A DNA stretch of 64,000 bases. It comes from Poa pratensis (Eukaryota > Streptophyta > Magnoliopsida > Poales > Poaceae). Positions 48,770 through 59,030 of this stretch are shown here, piece by piece (position 1 is the stretch's first letter; each line of letters opens with the position of its first letter). The position numbers and the translations under genes are program-made. Under the pieces are notes generated by a model that had not been told where the DNA came from, did not search any database, and saw only the letters and a list, made by a program, of their open reading frames with translations. The stretch lies in contig CAMZMU010000060.1 of assembly GCA_947311845.1 (NCBI GenBank), positions 2,332,938 through 2,396,937 of the forward strand, in the 5' to 3' direction.

Positions 48770-49353
48770 CTAGCTCTCCTCGGCCTTGACGCTAGATGAG
48801 TTTTCCTCATATTCGTCCTCGTCGAAGGAGCCGGAGCTGCTGCTGCTCTCACTCTCGGCGCAGATTCCACGCGCCCTCCTGCAGCACAAAAGATCTTCAC
48901 GGCGAGTGTGGCGTCTGTCATACTTGCAGGCAAGGTATTGCCCCCGGGTCAGGCGGAGGGAGTGAGCGATTGACTTCCACCCCTGACCAAGGAGCATGGA
49001 GTCGTCGACGGTGAACTCCACCGAGATCCAGGAGGGGCCGTTTGGACAGCCTTCCACCTGCAGCCACAAGCCGGAGGTCGATTGTTCTCCATCGCCATCG
49101 CAAAGGAGTCTGGAAGGTCAATCCGGCTGCGGATCTTGCGGCGCAAATCCAAGATGAACTCGTAGGGCGCGAAGCTCATGTGGATTGCAGCCCGTGGGGT
49201 CGGAGAAGGAGTTCTTCCGCATCTCACGGCTCCTCTGCCTCCACCACCTCGTTTCGCTTGCCCTCTTGAGGCGGCGCTTCCGCGGCCACCGGAGCTTCTC
49301 TCCGTCGGGGCCGAGGCTCGAGGACGTCCCACTCCTCTCTTTGCTCTCGCCAT
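48770..49353 (-). pseudogene. Antisense ORF of element A with B3-like domain, frameshifted
   Basis: This lies between pol and the 3' LTR, opposite to gag-pol. It starts MARAKRGVGRPRA at 49353, a basic Gly/Arg-rich N-terminus with an AT-hook-like GRPR. A B3-type pattern follows: LPDSFAMAMENNRPPA, then after a one-base loss at 49068-49069, LWLQVEGCPNG, FTVDDSMLLGQGWKSIAHSL and LTRGQYLACKYD; the last strand (DATLAVKIF) is in yet another frame. The end is acidic and Ser-rich (ESESSSSSGSFDEDEYEE), stopping at 48770. B3 is a plant DNA-binding fold. Antisense genes are known in Tat elements (for example Grande) and one encodes a nuclear protein. The B3 assignment is by eye. Confidence 0.6.
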
Positions 49354-49638
49354 TGGAGCTGTTGGCCTGGGAAGGGAGAGATGGGTCAAGGAAGAAGAAG
49401 ATGGGGGCCTGCGAGGCATTCGTCCGCTTTTATAGCGCACGGGGCTTCTCTCTCCAACCGTCTTCACAGCTTCCCCGCAGCGGGAATCGAGGAGGCAAAC
49501 TCAGTTTTTCCCCCGAGCGGAATAACTCCAAGGCCATCACGACGATTGACGAACCGAAGCAAGGCGCCGGGTACCCACTTTGGCCAACTCTTTGGCCATA
49601 GCCCCGGCAGCAACTGAAGCAAGAGCCGCCGGGAGCAT

Positions 49639-49650
49639 GCCGGGGGCTAC
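49639..49650 (+). other. Polypurine-like tract of element A
   Basis: GCCGGGGGCTAC directly before the 3' LTR TGTCGC; the expected position for plus-strand priming. Confidence 0.6.
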
Positions 49651-50620
49651 TGTCGCAGCAGTGGAACATGGGGTTCCCCTGATGCTGCCAAAGTGGGTCC
49701 TCCGCTGGGGCCCACCAAGAAGATGGACAAGGAAAGGAGTCAAGTACAGCAGATGGGTTAGACCATCTGCCTCAAGGGCACCCGACAAGTTCGACAACAA
49801 GTCTCTGCGGCTAAGGACCAGGTGACCTTCCGGGTCACCCCCTCGCCCGGAGAACCAGGCAAGACACCAGCGGGTCCGTGCTCCCGGCAGGAGGCCATGC
49901 GCGCCCCCGGGTATCCATCCGTACCATCGAGAGGATAAGATCGCCAGCTCGCCGGAAGCTGGTGGAAGACTTGGGCGCCAAGATGAAGGCCGCGCCCTAG
50001 TGACGTTGCCACGAGCGTAGTTGGAGGGGCGGACAGGCTTTGTCCGTCCCACCTTTTCCAAGGGCGGACGACCACGCCGCCCTCCTCAGAACGCTTGGAG
50101 GAGAGAGTGCCACGTCTCCTCCAAGGACCGCCGAGGGGTTTTTCCCGCCAAGACCCCTCACACCTCTTGCGTGCCCATGTTGGATCCCCTTAGCCTATAA
50201 AAGGAGGACCATGGCACCGAAGAGGGGAGGAAGAAGAAAAACAAGATAGAAGCAAGCTAGAGCTCAGGCAAGACTAGACTAGGGTTCGAAAGGTAGAGAG
50301 AGAGGTGATCTCCCAGGGCAGGATCTGCTCTTCGTCTACCTCCGGCCGAAACTCTGCCGGGTTCACCCCAGAACACCCTTGTACACTCCACCATGATGAA
50401 CCTCTCAATCCAGACATGCAGGAGTAGGGCTTTTAGCCTCCGGGTGGCCTGAACCTGGGTAACTCTGTGTGTCCTGCTGTGTTGTTTGATCTCTCCCTCT
50501 CGACGAAGAACTTGGCATCCTTGCTCCCGGGTAAGACGTCTTCCAACCTCCTTCGCGCCCGTGCCGAACCTAAAAAGGGGGTATCATCTACTCCCGGTGT
50601 CCGTCACCCGAGACACGATA
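49651..50620 (+). repeat. Element A 3' LTR
   Basis: 970 bp, pairs with 17016-17986. TATAAAAG at 50196-50203 and the U3 hairpin at 50094-50125 are conserved. It ends ACGATA, so the final CA has become TA. AACCA follows. Confidence 0.95.
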
Positions 50621-50625
50621 AACCA

Positions 50626-51872
50626 AGTCCACAATTTACCTTTCATGGCATTTCATAATTATGGTTGTATCTTGGTCGTCTAACTGAGTATATGCAGAGG
50701 TTAAACTTTTCTATATGGGGTCATTTGGTGTACACCTAACCTTGCTATAAAATTGACATAGTTGTTGTGTTTTTTCTCTACTTCACTGTGTTTATGTGAG
50801 AAAGACGGTTTATATGGGTCACGGGTTTACTAAACCTTGCTACAAAATTGACATAACTGTGTTCTTTTCTCTACTTCTCTATCTTTATGAGAGAATGTCT
50901 GAGTGATCGTGTTGCAAGAAAGCGTCCGTGATACTTTTTGCTCCATTATTACTAATGTTTCTTATATATGTTTCGCTAAAAAAATATTTGTTCATCTATC
51001 ATTGGTTGTAGTTGAGCGGACGCAGCAACGTGCGTCCTTTCCTTCCTTCTTGTTTATTATGTGCCGCACTACCGGCTCTGAACCTCTGATGGTGGGAGCA
51101 CAGAGGTGCCACGAGACAGGTAGATGCAGGCAGGCGGCATGGCATTTTTTTAGCTGAAGGTGTCATGGCAGCTAGCTCGCACCAGTTCTTGTTGTCAGGC
51201 CACACACACAACGCACGAGATGGGCCGGGCTAGTTTACGGGGATAAAACTGGGGAGATTTCCTCTTTGACTCCCATAGTGTCAGCTAGGGAGCTACGCGG
51301 GAGGTTCTATTCCCTGGCCCGTTTCGGGGGCTCCTCCTCAGTGCCGCCCAAGCGATCCTCTACCCATTTAATCGATACAGTGTTTAATTTGTGACGTAAT
51401 CCCTATGTGTATAGCTTGTACATCGTACTTCTATGTGTTGTGTACACTCTACTTTGTATAGTTTGTACATCTCAATTTTTTGAATGAACTTATCGTGTGT
51501 GCAGTACAAAAGCCCGTGCGAGTCTATACATCCATCACGACCGACCGGGGGATGCATGCGGGAGAACACATCCGTTCTGGGAAATTGGGAGGTGCCAGAT
51601 AAATGGGGGTGCCGGTCTGGGTGTTTTTCTTGTCCAGCCCCAATGGGCCTTTGGGATGCTTCGGGGTGGGGGGGGGGGGGTTACTGGTGGAGACGCTCAT
51701 CTCGCACCCAAAATCACCCCAAGGCCTAATCGGGTCTTGGCAGAAAAAACTTCCGTAGTGGCGTCTCCATTTGTTTGGACTGATCAAAAACTGTTTGAGA
51801 GCATCAGGCCAGCCGCATACTTGCAGTCCTGTTTAGGGGTGCTGGACAACGTCCATACAAGCTCTCTGACAG
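50626..51872. repeat. Intergenic DNA with a ~94-bp tandem duplication
   Basis: The stretch CCTTGCTATAAAATTGACAT (near 50740) recurs as CCTTGCTACAAAATTGACAT (near 50834), each followed by TTTCTCTACTTC and TTTATG...GAGA words. A smaller repeat, TGTATAGCTTGTACATC and TGTATAGTTTGTACATC, starts at 51408 and 51457. A run of 13 G lies near 51668-51680. No gene seen. Confidence 0.6.
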
Positions 51873-52760
51873 GTGGGGGGCTTTATAGACTGTGTCCGGA
51901 CACCAAATTCTTCCACTCCTTCCACATTGTCGCTCAAACCGTCAAATCTTAAAATTTTCTCTCCTTTTGACATTGTCGCCGTCGTTGCAATCCTCTCCTT
52001 CCCCGACAACTCGAATGGCCCACTCGCACGACCTAGCAAGCCGCTTGCGGCGACCGAGGAGCTGTACATGAAGCCTAAACGGGAGGAGCTGCCAGAGGGA
52101 GAGCTGACGCTGGAGCAGGTGAAGGAAAACCGTGCGGTGGAGTCCGCCAATCGAGCTGCCCAGGGCAAACACGCGGCAGAAAAAGCACGCCTGCAAGCCA
52201 TACACGTGGGCCTCTCTGTAAGCGCACCGGTTTCTCGCAAGAACGACACCATTGAACTGAAAGCGGTCTTCTCACCGGTTGTGCCCATCAACCGAGGCAT
52301 CAACCTCAACCAGGAGGTCGCCTGCAACGAGTCATTGGCGCTACGTCGACCGGGACTCACGAACGGTGACTCATCCATCATGGGTTAGCGACAGCAGTTG
52401 TACGGTGATCAACGTGCTCGACGAAATGCTCGACCTTGACTGGTGAGTGTTTTGTGCATGTGTGCATTTAATAAAGCCAACCCCATGTGTTTGTTCTTTG
52501 AATGATCATGGCCATGTGTGCATTTGTAGGTTACTATCGCCGAGGACATGGATTCACTTATACATGGTAGTGGCTATCCCGTTGCCGGCTAGGTTGAGAA
52601 GCCGACTTGGGGGAGGCCGTTGAAGAGGAACTAACAAGAAAACAAAGAGGTTGAGGGTGCCAAAAGGAAAGCCGTGGATCACCAAGGAGGATGAGTTATT
52701 GTGTTATATGAAGGGCCAACAAATTCTAGCTTCACCTCGGGCCTTCAAAATCTTAGGACC
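51873..52760 (+). pseudogene. Broken gene-like stretch, possibly transposase-associated, cut by the CACTA element
   Basis: An open frame of 171 codons (51873-52388) has a charged central part (KPKREELPEGELTLEQVKEN, then an Ala/Lys-rich helix). In another frame VINVLDEMLDLDW precedes a good splice donor (G|GTGAGT at 52443) and an acceptor lies at 52529. Further on, KGKPWITKEDELLC (52666-52707) resembles the Myb/SANT-like region of PIF/Harbinger ORF1-type proteins. The reading stops soon after, and the CACTA element begins at 52764. Frames do not join cleanly, so this is probably a relic. The relationship to Harbinger is inference from one short motif. Confidence 0.4.
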
Positions 52761-52789
52761 GGCCACTAGTAAAAAAAACACCTTTCGTC

Positions 52790-53000
52790 CAGAGCCAAAC
52801 CAGCCATTAATCCCGGTTCATAGAAAAACCGGGACCAATGCCAGGTCCCGGTTCGAGCTGTGGAGCATTGGTCCCGGTTCGGTTGGGGACATTGGTCCCG
52901 GTTCGTGCCACGAACCGGGACCAATGCTCCAGTGCAGGACACGTGGCGTGCCGCGGAGCTTTGGTCCCGGTTCGTGGCACGAACCGGGACCAATACCCCT
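52790..53000. repeat. CACTA subterminal palindromic repeats, left
   Basis: At least five copies of TCCCGGTTC and four of GAACCGGGACCAAT or close variants. Two near-perfect palindromes (52890-52920 and 52962-52991) centre on GTGCCAC and GTGGCAC. In En/Spm such motifs bind the TNPA-type protein. Confidence 0.88.
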
Positions 53001-53008
53001 CCCCTGCC

Positions 53009-53016
53009 TATAAATA
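53009..53016 (+). promoter_or_regulatory. TATA box of the TNP2 transcript
   Basis: TATAAATA after the subterminal repeats. A likely 5' UTR intron runs from a donor at 53165 (GAG|GTTAGC) to an acceptor at 53291 (GATGCAG|ATGG). Confidence 0.65.
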
Positions 53017-53285
53017 ACCCACCCCCTCTTCTCTCCTCTTTTTTTTTCTGGTTGGATTGGTGGGAAGTGGGTGCTAGTTTTTTTTCCTTTGCCACGCACA
53101 AGATGTGTTCGATGAAATGCCCGAGCCACACTTAAGTTCACACAAGATGATATCCTCGGCCGAGGTTAGCAACTTTATCCTTTTCATCTGTAATTGATAC
53201 AGAAATATTGCACGTGTCGATGTACGGTGGTCATTTCACTATTCAAGATGTTATTGTAATGGTATTTGATAAACTTAATTATATG

Positions 53286-56200
53286 ATGCAGATGGATGCA
53301 CGGATGCGATGGATGTACGGCGAACGACGCAGTTCCGAGTTTATTGCAGGCCTGCATAAATTTCTCGAAGTGGCTGAGGCAAACAAAGTGGATAATTTTA
53401 TGCCTTGTCCATGTGAGAAGTGTCGGAACGTCAGGGAGTACTCTGACCCGAGAACCATTCAAGACCACGTGATTCGGAGAGGTTTCATGCCCAGCTATAA
53501 TTGTTGGACCAAGCACGGAGAAAGAGGGGTTAGGATGGAAGACAATGAAGAAGAGGAGGATGATGACAACTATCCTATGTTCCCTGAGGAATGCGGTGAT
53601 ACTGTAATGGAAGACGTTGAAGAAGAAGGAGGTGAACATCGGGCATCAGATGAGCCCGCTGATGGTCTTGGTGGGGTCATTTCTGATGCAAAGCGAGAAT
53701 GCGATACAGAAAAGGAGAAGCTAAAGTTGGAGGCCATGCTAGAGGATCACAAAAAGTTGCTGTACCCAAATTGCGAAGATGGCAGCACAAAGCTCGGTAC
53801 CACACTGGAACTGCTGAAATGGAAGGCAGAGACTGGTTGTTCTGACAAGGGATTTGAGAAGTTACTGAAAATAATGAAGCCGAAGCTTCCAAAGGATAAC
53901 GAATTGCCCGAGACTACATACGAAGCAAAGAAGGCTATCTGCCCTCTAGGATTAGATGTGCAGAAGATACATGCATGCATTAATGACTGCATCCTGTACC
54001 GCGGTGAGGAGTACGAGAATATGGATAAATGCCCGGTATGCAATGCACTGCGGTACAAGATCAGACAAGATGACCCTGGTGATGTTGAGTGCGATGACGA
54101 GCCCCCCGGAAGAGGGTTCCTGCTAAGGTGATGTGGTATGCTCCTATAATACCACGGTTGAAACGTCTGTTCAGAAACAAAGAGCATGCCAGGTTGTTGC
54201 GATGGCACAAAGAAGAGCGTAAGAAAGACGGGAAGTTGAGACACCCCGCCGATGGGTCCCAGTGGAGAAAAATCGACAGAGAGTTCCCGACATTTTCAGA
54301 TGACGCAAGGAACTTAAGATTTGGTCTAAGTACAGATGGCTTTAATCCTTTTGGGGAGCAGAGCTCCAGTCATAGCACTTGGCCCGTGACTCTATGTATC
54401 TACAACCTTCCTCCTTGGTTGTGCATGAAGCGAAAGTTCATTATGATGCCAGTGCTCATCCAAGGCCCGAAGCAACCCGGCAACGACATTGATGTGTACC
54501 TAAGGCCATTAGTTGATGAACTTTTGCAGTTGTGGTCCGAACCAGGTGTACGTGTGTGGGATGAGCACAAACAACAGGAATTTGACCTACGAGCGTTGTT
54601 GTTCGTAACCATCAATGATTGGCCTGCTCTTAGTAACATTTCAGGACAGTCAAACAAGGGATACAATGCATGCACGCACTGTTTAGATAAGACTGAAAGT
54701 ATACATTTGGGAAACAAGAACGTGTACCTGGGGCATCGTCGATTTCTTCCGAACAGTCATGCCGTAAGAAAGAAAGGCAAGCATTTCAACGGTGAGGCAG
54801 ATCGCCGGAAGAAGCCTAACCTCCCTGATGGTGATGTTATATATGACATGGTCAAGGATTTAGAAGTAATCTTTGGAAAGGGTCCTGGCAGTCTATCTGT
54901 TCCGAATGACGCTGACAACCACGTACCCATATGGAAGAAGAAATCTATATTTTGGGAGCTACCCTATTGGAAAGTCCTAGAGGTCCGGTCTTCAATCGAC
55001 GTGATGCACGTGACGAAGAATCTTTGCGTGAACCTGCTAGGCTTCCTGGGCGTGTATGGGAAGACAAAAGATACACCAGAAGCACGGGAGGACCAGCAAC
55101 GTATGAAAGACCCATACAACAAGCAGACGGATAAAGGGCGTCAATACTTAAGCAGCTACGCTCTTACCAAAGCAGAGAAGGAAATCTTTTTTGAATGCCT
55201 GAGCAGTATCAAGGTCCCGGCTGGCTTCTCGTCAAATATAAAGGGAATAATAAATATGGCAGAGAAAAAATTCCAGAACCTGAAGTCTCATGATTGCCAC
55301 GTGATTATGACGCAGTTGCTTCCGGTTGCATTGAGGGGGCTTCTACCGGAAAATGTTCGAGTACCCATTGTGAAGCTATGTGCATTCCTCAATGCAATAT
55401 CTCAGAAGGTCATCGATCCAGTAACTCTACCAAGTTTACAGAAGGCTGTGGTCCAATGTCTTGTCAGCTTCGAGTTGGTGTTCCCCCCATCATTCTTCAA
55501 TATTATGACGCATCTCCTGGTTCACCTAGTCGACGAGATTGCCATTCTCGGTCCTGTATTTCTACACAATATGTTCCCCTTCGAGAGGTTCATGGGAGTC
55601 TTGAAGAAATATGTTCATAACCGTGCTAGGCCAGAAGGAAGCATCTCAAAGGGCTATGGAACAGAGGAGGTCATTGAGTTCTGTGTTGACTTTATTCCTG
55701 ACCTTAAGCCGATTGGTGTTCCTGAATCGCGGCATGAGGGGAGACTGAGTGGAAAAGGCACGCTAGGAAAGAAAGCACTGATATGTAGGGACGGGCATTC
55801 TTTAACTCAAGCACACTACACAGTTCTACAAAGTTCCACCTTCGTGGCTCCGTATATCGAGGAACACAAGAATTATGTACGCTCCAAGAACCCGGGGAGG
55901 ATGACTCCTGGATTAAAGAAAAACACATGGAGACTTTCGGCAGTTGGTTGCGATTACAGCTCATGAATGACACCACTGTCGGAGATCAGCTCTACTTGTT
56001 GGCCGCGTCACCATCTTCGACTGTATTGAATTTCCAAGGGTACGAGATAAATGGGAATACATTTTACACGATCGCCCAAGATAAAAAGAGCACCAACCAA
56101 AACAGTGGTGTCCGCTTTGATGCAACAGACGAGAATGGGCAAAAGGACACATACTATGGTTACATAGAGGAGATATGGGAACTTGACTATGGACCTACTT

Positions 56201-56601
56201 TTAAGGTCCCTTTGTTTCGGTGCAGTTGGGTCAACATGAAGGGAGAAGGGATAAAGGTAGACCAGCTGTACGGAATGACAACAGTGGATCTCAAGAATCT
56301 TGGTTGTTACAGGAACGAACCATTCGTCCTAGCCAATGATGTGGCTCAGGTTTTCTATGTGAAGGACATGTCCTCCAGACCGAAAAAAAGAAAAAATAAG
56401 CAAACGAATACATCAGACGATGAGCCAAAGCGTCACATAGTTCTTTCAGGGAAAAGAAACATCGTGGGAGTCGAGGACAAGACAGACATGTCAGCAGATT
56501 ATGATAAGTTTGATGAAATTCCGCCCTTCACAGTGAAAACTGACCCAAGCATCCCGTTAAATAATGAAGATGCTCCATGGTTACGGCCGAAGCGATCATA
56601 G
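53286..56601 (+). pseudogene. CACTA transposase TNP2, two one-base frameshifts
   Basis: One protein in three frame segments. The first (53286 or 53292 to 54131) holds the transposase-associated domain (MDARMRWMYGERRSSEFIAG, CPCEKCRN) and the start of the TNP2 domain (KCPVCNALRYK). The second (54128-55966) continues it: MWYAPIIPRLKRLF, WPVTLCIYNLPPWLCMKRKF, INDWPALSNISGQSNKGYNA, then a DUF4218-like part (LLVHLVDEIAILGPVFLHNM, FPFERFMGVLKKYVHN). The third (55927-56601) has a DUF4216-like part (YYGYIEEIWELDYG, FRCSWVNM) and a basic tail. The breaks are at a C run (54102-54107) and a G run (55894-55897), each one base short. TNP2-type proteins cut at the CACTA ends. With so little decay elsewhere, this copy may be recently active or misassembled. 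Confidence 0.92.
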
Positions 56602-57430
56602 GCCAGGGACATACGCGAAGAAGGGTTCATGGCATTTATGTAAATCAATGTAATGTATTAAACCTTTATGTGATGTGTAGTAATGTATTAAACCTTTATG
56701 TGGTGAAAACCATAATACACGAAATGGGAGTTTCCACCTAGAAGAAATGGGTTATATCACACCTCCCGTGGGAACCTCTCAAACCTCAGCTTCGTTAGGT
56801 ACAACCTTCAGAAGAAAACTCCAACGTCTTACACGCGCTCGAAAAAGTTGGAACAAAACACACGGTTCCCCCTGCATACAGCCCGACGGTGGCTCGTGAG
56901 TGCCCGCATATCAAATGCACCGTAGGACGTAGCTAGGGAACCCGAATGTTTTGTGTTTGAGCGCCACTTCGATCCAAGCAGCGGTAAGACGTCTCTGATG
57001 ATCTACAACCGTCCGGCAAGACATCACTGATGATCTGCAACCGTTTGGAACGGTCACAGGTCATCAGAGACGTCTTGCCGCTGGTTGCCCAAAGATGCCT
57101 CTCCGAGTGACGCTGGAATGTTTTGTGTGAGTGAGTAACCTGTCTGAGGAGGGGGGCTATATATAGGGTACGTGTGCTTCTTTAGTCCCGGTTGGTAACA
57201 CCAACCGGGTCATGTGGCTCATGAAGTGGTCGTGATGATACTGCTGATCCAACAGCTCACAATCCCTCAAAAGAAACACACCCCTGATCCAACGTCTCAC
57301 AAGCGCTTGAAAGAAACACACGATTCGTGTGCTTCTTTAGTCCCGGTTGGTAACACCTTTGCGGTCACGACACGTGTCCTCCCCCAGCGCTGCCCTGGGC
57401 ACGTGTCCTCCCCCAGCGCTGCCCTGGAGG
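56602..57430. promoter_or_regulatory. TNP2 3' end, hairpin and upstream region of accessory ORF 1
   Basis: Two copies of GTAATGTATTAAACCTTTATG (near 56650 and 56680) probably lie in the TNP2 3' UTR. A strong hairpin pairs 56979-57001 with 57061-57083 (22 of 23 bases), and its left arm is repeated as a ~31-bp direct repeat (56981-57011 and 57013-57042). CTATATATAGG at 57160 is a TATA box candidate. AGTCCCGGTTGGTAACACC occurs at 57183 and 57342, and the GATCCAAC/CTCACAAGCGCTTGAAAG module lies between. Confidence 0.65.
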
Positions 57431-57503
57431 TCTTTATATATTGTCGCCGACGGAGTAAACCCTAATCCACCATTCCTAGCCACGAACGCATCGTCTCCAC
57501 GAG

Positions 57504-58079
57504 ATGGATCCGCCACGCCCGCCGCAGCGCCTTCTGGACGAGGTCGAGCGTGCTCGGCAGAGCGCGCTTGGGCGCAACCGCGGGAGCCTATCCCGCCGTA
57601 TTCCCACGAGCCCGGCGTGGAGAGGAATGCCCAGCTACCGGCCTCCTGCTCCACCAGGTGCCGCCGCACCTCCACCTGGCGCCGCTGCACCTCCACCAGG
57701 CGCCGCCGCTCCTCCCGCGGAGGAGGAGGACGACGACTTCGACTGGAGCGACGACGGGGAAGAGGGTTGTGGGTTGTAGATACAGGAGGCCATGGAAGCC
57801 TCCTTCCAGTCTGTCCGCGACTACCCTGTCCAGCGAGCCAAGACTTCCTACCAGCTCAAGGCGAAGGAGGCTTCCGAGCTGGATTGGGCGCTGAAAGACT
57901 CATCCTCCATGGATCTTGCCCTCCGCCGCAAACGTGCGCGAGAACCGGGCGGCCGCCCACGGGGCTGGCTCCTCCCGCCGTTCCCCCTAATCCTACGGCC
58001 TTCGAGCCAGCAAGTTCGTTTATGTAGAATAATGTTGGTGATGTTGGATCAGGGGTGTGTTTCTTTCAAGCGCTTGTGA
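57504..58079 (+). pseudogene. CACTA accessory ORF 1 (Pro/Ala-rich, acidic), internal stop
   Basis: It starts MDPPRPPQRLLDEVERARQS at 57504, about 70 bp after a TATA box (TTTATATATT near 57431). Residues 43-72 are Pro/Ala/Gly repeats (PPGAAAP units), followed by a strongly acidic block (EEEDDDFDWSDDGEE). A TAG at 57777-57779 interrupts the frame, which continues with MEASFQSVRDY, KAKEASELDWALKDSS and a basic end. The continuation in the same frame after the stop suggests one protein of about 190 residues with a nonsense change. From memory, proteins with this acidic DFDWSDD block and Ala-rich helical tail recur in wheat beside CACTA elements, with no assigned function. No domain recognised. 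Confidence 0.6.
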
Positions 58080-58440
58080 GACGTTGGATCATGTGTAATA
58101 ATGTATTAAACCTTTTATGTAATGCATTCTATGGAATGTATTAAACCTTGATGTGGCTCACGAAGTGGTCGTGATACTACTGATCCAACAGCTCACAATC
58201 CTCAAAAGAAACACACCCCTGATCCAACGTCTCACAAGCGCTTGAAAGAAACAAACGATCCGTGTGCTTCTTCCTTATTGGTGGGATTCCCTTTAGTCCC
58301 GGGTGGTGGCTCACAAAGTGATATCCAACAGCTCACAAGCCTTCAAAAGAAACACACCCCTGATCCAACGGCTCACAAGCGCTCGAAAGAAACACACGAT
58401 CCGTGTGCTTCTTCCTTATTGGTGGATTCTCACTATATAT
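58080..58440. repeat. Repeated promoter/3'-end modules between accessory ORFs
   Basis: The module with GATCCAAC, GCTCACAA and GAAAGAAACACAC...CCGTGTGCTTCTT occurs three times (57249-57337, 58190-58270, 58327-58417) and once inverted (58037-58080). GTAATGTATTAAACC recurs near 58095, and AATGTATTAAACC near 58136. The arrangement looks like duplicated gene boundaries. Confidence 0.75.
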
Positions 58441-58508
58441 GTAGTCATGCATGGCCTCCATTGGCATAGCACATCTAAACTCATATCTGCAACCTCATCA
58501 CTCTCCCA

Positions 58509-59030
58509 TGGCTTCCACCGTACCCACTCTAACCTACTCGGAGGCGGAGGCGCTTTGCGCCTCGAACTACCCCTGCCCGCCCGGCTACGACATCCCCGCC
58601 GGCTGGAGGCTGAGCACCGGAGGCGTGCCGGTCCCTCCTGTCCCTCAAGGTTTGGCGCGCCGGGCGGCCATCACGAACCACTACTACCTCGAGCTCACTC
58701 CGGAGCAGCGGATGGATCCCCGCTGGCATCCCGACTACCGCCCGACTTGGGATGCCTTTTTTCTTCATCAATCGGCGTGAGAGGGCGCTCGCCAGGTACG
58801 AGGAGGACGGCCCGCCTCCTTCGAACTTCAACGAGGCCGGCCGTCGGCTGTGGTGGAGCGGCCGGACTCTCCAGAGCGTCATGAACTACATCACGGCCGG
58901 CGATAACCCCCGCCTGCGCTACCCTCGCTTCCAGTCCAGGCGAGCGCCGCCCGACGACAGCGACGACGACGGCGGCGACTACGACGACTACGAGGACGAG
59001 TATTATAGGCCTAGGCAGGAGTATGACTAA
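58509..59030 (+). pseudogene. CACTA accessory ORF 2 (aromatic/acidic), one frameshift
   Basis: It starts MASTVPTLTYSEAEALCASN at 58509, 70-75 bp after a TATA box (CTATATATG near 58434). It continues YPCPPGYDIPAGWRLSTGGV, PEQRMDPRWHPDYRPTWDAF, where a run of six T (58759-58764) shifts the frame. It then gives INRRERALARYEEDGPPPSN, RRLWWSGRTL and ends in an acidic, Tyr-rich tail (DDDGGDYDDYEDEYY). The joined length is about 173 residues. It is rich in W, Y and P and has no recognised domain. Similar ORFs occur, from memory, in many wheat loci next to CACTA transposase. Its own TATA box and clean start support a real gene. Confidence 0.68.

Larger units (their letters stand above)
17016..50620 (+). 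mobile_element. Element A: Tat-lineage Ty3/Gypsy retrotransposon, with nested insertions
   Basis: Two LTRs of ~970 bp (17016-17986 and 49651-50620) flank an interior that starts with primer-site sequence TGGCGCGCCAGGTAGGGGG. AACCA stands on both outer sides (17011-17015, 50621-50625). Domain order is gag, protease, reverse transcriptase, RNase H, a second RNase H, integrase; the second RNase H and an antisense gene before the 3' LTR mark the Tat lineage. By eye the LTRs differ at about 25 positions, and the 3' LTR ends TA instead of CA. The interior is interrupted by element B (24554-46363) and solo LTR D (47026-48471). Most protein frames are broken, so the copy appears inactive. Confidence 0.95.

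Noticed and set aside
51668..51680. Run of 13 G as a possible G-quadruplex or regulatory site
   Set aside because: An uninterrupted homopolymer of uncertain true length, given the run-length problems seen elsewhere.
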